From positions 2,046,001 to 2,110,000 of the forward strand of contig JAHEWK010000004.1 of NCBI GenBank assembly GCA_020740775.1: a stretch of DNA of 64,000 nt. The letters run 5' to 3'. The position numbers were made by a program, and so were the translations under genes. Source of the stretch: Ilyonectria destructans (Eukaryota; Ascomycota; Sordariomycetes; Hypocreales; Nectriaceae). This document shows positions 58,186 to 64,000 of the stretch, in pieces. The notes beneath the pieces are model-generated. The model saw only the letters and a list, made by a program, of their open reading frames with translations. It was not told the DNA's origin and searched no databases. Every line of letters starts with the position of its first letter. The first letter of the stretch is position 1.

Positions 58186-59569
58186 AAGGGATGAATGATG
58201 ATGAATGGGACTCTGGCATGGATCGAAACACACACAAAAAACCACTTCCGCCAGCCCAGAAAATATCGAGGTCACGCTTGGGAAGTTGGGGGGGTCTGAG
58301 TTTGAATCTGAATCTGAATCACGGCTGGCGCCCAACTCGAGACATTGGCATGGCAAGATCGACGACAAGGTACCCAGTACATTAATTACTACCTCTATGT
58401 AGTAATTTACCCAATCCGTCTGCTCATGCGACAGCAATGAATTCTGCGACGACGGGACGAAAGCGAAATTTCCACGTCCTTGTCTGGGAGCCTTGCCTTG
58501 GCTCCTTGCTTTTGGCTTCCTGGTCTTGGCCCGCCAGGACTTGATTGCTTTTCCCTTTTTGGGGGTGAAGGGGGGAGGGCTCCCAGTGCTGGGCTACCTC
58601 TGAGATGGGACACGAAGTGATTAGGCACATACAACTAATTACTGCAGACAGGAGGCGATATTAATTAGATGCAGAGTACCTGAAATAGAGAGCCACCTGG
58701 CTTGTAATCTATGTACACGGCGCCGGCCCAGACCAGACGGACCCTGCAGATTAGCAGCGGCCCGCACACCACGCCTCTAAAACGCCCATGATCCATGCTC
58801 CGCGATGCCTGCTTGCCTACATCCACTGTGCTGTAACGCGCGTGTGCCATTGCAAAAGTGTGCTGAAACCAGCCCAACGCGCTGCTTCATCCTCTGCGGC
58901 ACGCGGTATCGCGGGCCGCCAGATTGGGCTGACACGTCGTCGACTCTCCCTCCAGGGGCCGAGGGATGGCTCGAGCCAGATGCCGCGCTGTCCGGCGTCC
59001 GCCAGCACATCATCGCGTGGATCAATACATCGCTCTTCATCTCTATCACATCCAGTATACACAAGGCTGTCGCATGGTCCCGCATCCCCAGCCCGTTCAA
59101 GGCCCAGCCCGTTGAAGGCGGGAGGGGAGGCGGGAACTTACTACGTAGTACAGCCTTCTCCAGCCCGTGCCTGAATAAACATCCCTTGCGCTACTCTCCA
59201 GCCACAGCCATGGCCACCTCCCGCCCTCCCGCAAACATTGGCATCCATTCGCCGTTCCCCATTCCCCAGCCGCGGGCGCCAGCTCGTCATCGCGTCTGTA
59301 CCTGCATATATCCCAATCCTCGTGTCTTATAGGCTCCCTCCTCAAGGGACGGCCCTCTCTACAGGGGTCCGGCCGCTTTGCAAAGACCAAAGAGGCGGGT
59401 CGGCCACCTTTCGATTCTCACTCAGAGCTCCATTGCCAGCCAACCACCTCAACTCGAGCACTATGTCATGGCATATACGATGGATATGCCTCGTATAGTG
59501 CAACCCAACCCAGCCCACGGCTCTGACACCGCACGTGCGCCAGCATCACCAGAATTCCCGTTCCCTCTC

Positions 59570-59605
59570 AACAGAACAAAGAACAGAACAAAGAACAGAA
59601 CAAAG
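59570..59605 (+). repeat. Three perfect tandem copies of a 12-bp unit
   Basis: The unit AACAGAACAAAG is repeated three times without error, in gene-free DNA between the DOCK and NLP genes. Confidence 0.9.
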
Positions 59606-60897
59606 CAAACCCCGGCAGCAACGCCGCTAGTCGACGTGCACTACTATTCTCCACCCACGGTAGTGGCTCGCCCGTGCTGCACAACATGGGCGGACCCCGA
59701 GTCTGTGCAACTGCTGCACGCACTGTCTTAGACGCCTGCATCATCGCGCCTGGGCGCCGACACGCCTATGTTTCTATAGGTAGATCTCACCACCCGTTTT
59801 CGCGTTCTCACCCTCAAACAGTCGCGTGTAAACCACAACACCTTCGAGCCTAGCATATCCGCCTCCATGGAATTCTCGGGATTTCTTAGCGACGCATACG
59901 TAGACATACCTCCATTTGGCATTCCCATTGTCTTCTCCATTCACGCATCTCAGACAACGTGCCGCTACCCTCCACCGTCAACCCCATTACCCAACCAGTT
60001 ACTTAGGTCTCTCCTGACCAATGCCTAGGCATCATGTGCGGCCATAGGTGCGGGGTTGTTCGTAGAGGTGGGATTTTCGCTCCTTTATGGCAAATATTAC
60101 AAGGTTCCTCCGGTATCTTCGGAGAGTTGTCTGTTTCAGGCTCGTCAATATCACGCCCTCGTGACCTTCTCTACCCAAGCTTCGCAAGTTACTTCTCGGA
60201 GTTATGGAGAAACCTGCCACTTCCTCGAGATTTATATATGCAGTCCTGTACATCCTAGGTATCAATCATGCCTCCTAGATAATAGTCCGTCTATAGCGAG
60301 TAGGCCAATGATCCGCTCCTTGGATAGAGCAGGCGAGAACCTGACAAATCCCCGATACCTCGCCTATATAACCAGCCCGCTAAGGCCCCCACTACCGACG
60401 CTCTTCCGTCTTCACATATGACTTAACGCTCATTTAAACCACAAAGTCCGCCATCAGTCCATAAACGGACGTTTCTAGACCATCACGGCTCTTCGCCGGA
60501 TACCCCACACACATCGCGTGTTACATCGTGGCCCTAGCTAGCGGTCCAACGTTCCCAATTAGGAAACTTATACCCACGATAACCACGCCGCGGCCGGAAA
60601 CCACTCAAGATCCGCCAATCCGTGGCCGCGATGCCTTCATACCCACCGGCAGTGCTCAGGGGCGGTGACCCAATAGCGCAACGGTATACCACCACGGTCT
60701 GGGTTATAAGGCAGCTGTCTCTCTCAAGTCCCGAGTGAATTCTGTATTAGTTCACCGACATCACGGAATCTAAGTTTACAGCGTCTTTATAAACCAGCTC
60801 GAGTCCTGAAGACTTCCCGTATCTGAGGATTAAGAGGCCAGACTAGCTACCACTGTCATCTTTATTCTCTCAACAACCTGACCCTCGCGTCTTCAAA

Positions 60898-61656
60898 ATG
60901 GTTCTCATCACTCGACTCATTTCTGGCCTGGCCATTGCCGCCACGGCTGTCTCTGGCGCTGCCATTCAGAAGCGCGCTGTCATCGACCATGATGCAGTTG
61001 TCGGTTTTGCCGAGGCCGTTCCTTCCACGACCGCTGGTGCGCTGTACCTGAAGTACAAGCCTTACCTCAAGGTCTTCAATGGTTGCGTGCCTTTCCCGGC
61101 TGTTGATGCGGCTGGCAACACAGGGTAATATACCTCCGCCAATCATTGTTGCCCAAGACTAATCGTTCGCAGTGGCGGTCTGAAGACAACCGGGACCTCT
61201 TCTTCGGACTGTTCTTCCAGCACTGGTCAGGTGTATGTCCGTGGCGCGACCGTGAACGGCAAGTATGGCATCATGTACTCTTGGTACATGCCCAAGGACT
61301 CCCCTGCTTCGGGACTGGGACATCGCCACGACTGGGAGAACGCCGTTGTGTGGTTGGACAGCTTGAGCACGTCGGCTAATGTTGTTGGCATGGCTGTTTC
61401 CCAGCACGGTGGTTATGAGACTTCCAGTTCCGGTACCTTCTCCGGAAACAGCCCCCTTGTTGGATACATCAGCTACGTTGTGGTCAACCATCAGTTGATC
61501 TTCACTGACACCAAGGGCGGTCAGCAGCCCCTCATTGCCTGGGAGAGCCTGACTGATGCGGCCCGAACTGCTTTGACCAACACCGACTTTGGATCCGCCA
61601 CCGTTCCCTTCAAGGACTCGACTTTCTTGTCAAACCTTGCCGAGGCCGCGGTCTAG
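60898..61656 (+). CDS. Necrosis- and ethylene-inducing-like protein (NLP, NPP1 family), secreted
   Basis: Secreted protein of the NLP superfamily, whose plant-active members bind sphingolipids of plant membranes and whose others are non-cytotoxic. Two exons, 60898-61124 and 61173-61656, 236 aa. Signal peptide at the start (about residues 1-20, hydrophobic Ile/Ala-rich), then a probable KR processing site. The hallmark heptapeptide GHRHDWE is intact, and two cysteines in the N-terminal half fit the type 1 class. The 48-nt intron falls between them and is needed for an intact frame. No pseudogene signs. Whether this member is cytotoxic cannot be read from sequence. The neighbouring genes do not form a virulence cluster. 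Confidence 0.93.
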
Positions 61657-62788
61657 AGACCCACTCTCGAGAATGGTGATGATGCAGGCGGATGACGTTT
61701 TTGGAGTTAGTGATTGATCTTGTGGTGTAATTCGAGACGCGTGGGCGACTTTCTATCCTATCGCGGGTGGAGATTTCGAAGTTGGCCATGTCGTTTATGT
61801 TGAGAATCATCGGTGTTGTGGACGATGGATAACTCGACCCTTACCAGCGGAGGTACCGTTTAACTTAATTTTCAACAAGCAGCAATCTAGTCATGAGATT
61901 ATGCAGCAAACACTTTAAATGTGATGATTAATATCCATTCGCTTAAGGATTCCCTGTTGTGCATGCTTCAGTTGAGTGACTGGGGTCTGGTTCGGGATAC
62001 TATAGATGCTACGTTTCGAACTACGGCAAGGATTCCTCAAACCACCCACGTGGATCTAGGTGCGAAACGTTTAGTTTGTAATCATACAGGGGAGTGGTTT
62101 AGGGCTATTGCTCTAGGGTTGACACACGATGTTCATGTGGACCAACGAAGTGCAATTGTGGTTTTTCTTCGGTTGCCATCAATATGACAACCCAACTGCC
62201 GAAGACATTCATTGTTTCAACCAATTCCCACTCAATCATACGCCATGTATGCGACAGTAACACATTTAGTAATTAACTCCCCGATTAATGATGTATGTTC
62301 GCCAATTGCCTGGAACGATAGGGCCGACGTTTGTGACAACGCACTTACCCTGTACCAACAAGGTGTGCCCCACCGGCAATCGTCACTAGCCGGCAGCGGC
62401 ATCCTCATGCATCCCATCCGCCTAAGAAAACCATTTGACAACGGCCCGCGCAACGTTGACTTCGGTCAAGATATGCGCGCTGCCTTCCATTTTTGGCTTA
62501 TCGGGATTCCGTTGCGCGAACTATTGAACCGTGGCCATTACCCTGTCCTTGCCTCCTCTAGAGCTGACTATTTCCGTTTGCATGAATTTCCACTTTCGTC
62601 AAACACAGCCGCCTCGGACGTAATACTTAAGTGATTCTTGAATCCCACATCGCCAACTCTTCGTCTGCATCCTAGCCATCATCTCAACGGGATACAAATA
62701 CCACAGATCCCGCGACTTCAAGTCCGCTCGGACTCACCGAGTCACATCATATCACATCAAATCACATTACATCACCGAACTAGCAACT
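61657..62788. other. Intergenic region between NLP and acetyltransferase genes
   Basis: About 1.1 kb, AT-richer than the genes. Two plus-strand open frames (61921-62187, 62212-62634) have no recognisable character. Just before the next ATG is a run of CATCA-like strings (62745-62778). Confidence 0.4.
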
Positions 62789-63622
62789 ATGGGCACCCCG
62801 TTCATCAACTTCATCGGGCCTAGCAAGCTCGATGGGTTCCAGCGAGGCGCTCCGGCTGAGGCGCAACCTGCGACCATTCCCCAAACCTTCCTTGAAGCTA
62901 TGGAGGTTCGGGAGGCGGTCTTCGTCGGAGAGCAGAATGTTCCCGCTGAGAACGAGTTTGATGCTGACGACCCGCGATGCTGCCACTGGGTTGTCTACGC
63001 CAGCGTCAACAAGACAGAGGAAGCTGAGATCCGCGACGAACAGGGCAATGTGGTGCAGCCGCGACGCAGTTCAACTCGTACCACACCCATCGGAACCATC
63101 CGTCTCGTTCCCTTCCCTCACGAACCGCACCCCGACAATGGCGGAGATTACTGGAACGGTGCCCTGAACGGCGCCCTGAACGGCGAAGCCGTGCCGCAGA
63201 ACAGCAAGGTCCCCTCAGTCGTGCCCGCAAAGACGTTTGGCATAGACCGGGCTACGACATATCATGACGGCAAAGAGCCATACGTCAAGTTAGGTCGCCT
63301 TGCTGTCCTCAAAGAATTCCGAGGCCATCGCATTGCTGGGCTGCTTGTCAAGACGGTTCTGAACTGGCTCAAGTCCAACCCGACATATTTCGACCCAAGC
63401 ATCATGGAGTTGGGCCTTGAGCAGATGGGTGCATCGAATGGAAAGGATGTTCCGAAGTGGAATGGGCTCGTCTGCGTCCATGCGCAGAAGCAAGTCATCG
63501 GCGCATGGGCGAAATGGGGATTTGAGGTGGATGAGGGCATGGGCGAATGGTCGGAAGAGGGCATGGCCCATGTTGGCATGTTCCAGCGCGTGACGGTGGA
63601 TAGCAAGCCCGCCCGCGTCTAG
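62789..63622 (+). CDS. GNAT-family N-acetyltransferase
   Basis: Intronless, 277 aa. The GNAT fold is visible: an N-terminal strand-helix with REAVFVGEQNVPAENEFDADD (an ElaA/GNAT-like acceptor-side motif), strand PIGTIRLVPFPHE, and the acetyl-CoA motif A LGRLAVLKEFRGHRIAGLLV, followed by LVCVHAQKQVIGAWAKWGFEV, typical of the last strand-helix. A fungal insertion of about 50 residues between strands includes a small NGALNGALNG duplication. Substrate unknown. The ATG at 62789 was chosen as the first in the frame; MGTPFINFIG looks like a genuine start. It lies downstream of the NLP gene on the same strand, without obvious functional link. Confidence 0.88.
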   Translation: MGTPFINFIGPSKLDGFQRGAPAEAQPATIPQTFLEAMEVREAVFVGEQNVPAENEFDADDPRCCHWVVYASVNKTEEAEIRDEQGNVVQPRRSSTRTTPIGTIRLVPFPHEPHPDNGGDYWNGALNGALNGEAVPQNSKVPSVVPAKTFGIDRATTYHDGKEPYVKLGRLAVLKEFRGHRIAGLLVKTVLNWLKSNPTYFDPSIMELGLEQMGASNGKDVPKWNGLVCVHAQKQVIGAWAKWGFEVDEGMGEWSEEGMAHVGMFQRVTVDSKPARV

Positions 63623-64000
63623 GGCTCTTGATCTTGCTGAGGATCTTGCTGATGAGTTACGGTGCAACGAGTTTTACGAATAGTCAAGAAGAAAGATGAA
63701 TACGTATGCAATGCCAAATAGATGACGCATAGTCCCGAGACCCCTTTCATCGAGTCCATTGTGTGACGGCGTTTTCAAGTCCGGACTAGTCACGAGAGCG
63801 AAGTGGTCGAAGACATTAATTGATTGAACCATTGATTGAACCCTCAGGGAGCCTGACTTTTTTTATTGAGACTCTAGAGCCACCTAAGACAATCCATAGC
63901 CGCGTTCCCAGACCCGATGAACGCAAAATGCAATTCTGAAAGATTCCGGAACCACGCCAAAGCCGCAACCACTCCAGTCATGAAACCACCGTTGCACCTT
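63623..64000. other. Downstream region of the acetyltransferase gene, to window end
   Basis: 378 bp of non-coding sequence, probably 3' untranslated region followed by intergenic DNA. A direct repeat of ATTGATTGAACC lies near 63819-63842. No gene start is seen before the window ends. Confidence 0.35.

Larger units (their letters stand above)
57489..60897. other. Gene-free region between DOCK and NLP genes (divergent promoters)
   Basis: About 3.4 kb. It includes the DOCK promoter side (GC-rich, 57.5-58.2 kb), a 9-bp triple repeat at 58159-58185 and a 12-bp triple repeat at 59570-59605. Open frames are short, low-complexity and overlap on both strands. No RNA gene is recognised; the tRNA-like look of 60670-60740 did not fold into a tRNA by inspection. 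Confidence 0.4.

Noticed and set aside
58777..59332. Overlapping open frames of 81-175 codons on both strands
   Set aside because: Equal-length frames on both strands in GC-rich DNA with no domain features indicate chance.
60670..60740. Possible tRNA-like sequence
   Set aside because: A stretch resembling a D-arm is present, but no acceptor stem or T-arm (GGTTCGA-type) could be paired by inspection.

Overview
This window is nuclear DNA from a filamentous ascomycete (Pezizomycotina, most likely a Sordariomycete; the order cannot be fixed from sequence alone). The evidence is short introns, mostly 43-80 nt, with GTAAGT-like donors and CTAAC branch points; GC-rich coding DNA; and fungal-specific families (CHS7, CMT1/GT69, NLP, DPH3, NCE101-like, an Hsp70-like ATPase). 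I support 22 protein genes. Most need splicing to read through, so exon joins are given in each entry; they were inferred by eye from frame, splice sites and family conservation.

Layout. 0-11 kb: a triose-phosphate/nucleotide-sugar transporter (+), ribosomal protein L27 (-) divergent from an NCE101-like peptide (+), a TTC36-like TPR protein (-) divergent from 4-hydroxyphenylpyruvate dioxygenase (+), TFIIH subunit SSL1/p44 (-) and the chitin synthase export chaperone CHS7 (-). 10.7-18.9 kb: about 8 kb with no gene I can support, including a lower-GC stretch that may hold decayed coding DNA. 18.9-31.3 kb: an MFS sugar transporter (+), an LYR-motif mitochondrial protein (+), frataxin (-), AP-3 sigma (+), a small mitochondrial membrane protein (-), cytosolic leucyl-tRNA synthetase (+) and a small GPI-type secreted protein (+). 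32-38.4 kb: DPH3 (-) divergent from a peroxisomal ABCD half-transporter (+), then an RBR E3 ubiquitin ligase (-). 40-50.4 kb: a TAP-like alpha/beta hydrolase (+), a CMT1-like glycosyltransferase (+), an unnamed coiled-coil protein (-), a very AT-rich island and an Hsp70-like protein (+). 51.3-63.6 kb: a large DOCK-family GEF (-), a necrosis-inducing NLP protein (+) and a GNAT acetyltransferase (+).

Most genes are housekeeping genes without operon logic. Three local contexts stand out. First, a TTC36-like gene is head-to-head with HPPD, the enzyme that mammalian TTC36 is reported to act on. Second, an LYR-motif gene, frataxin and another mitochondrial protein gene lie within 3.6 kb. Third, the RBR ligase gene carries two alternative 3' exons, each of which completes the RING2 zinc-ligand set in the same reading phase. 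The third is the most unusual structure I found.
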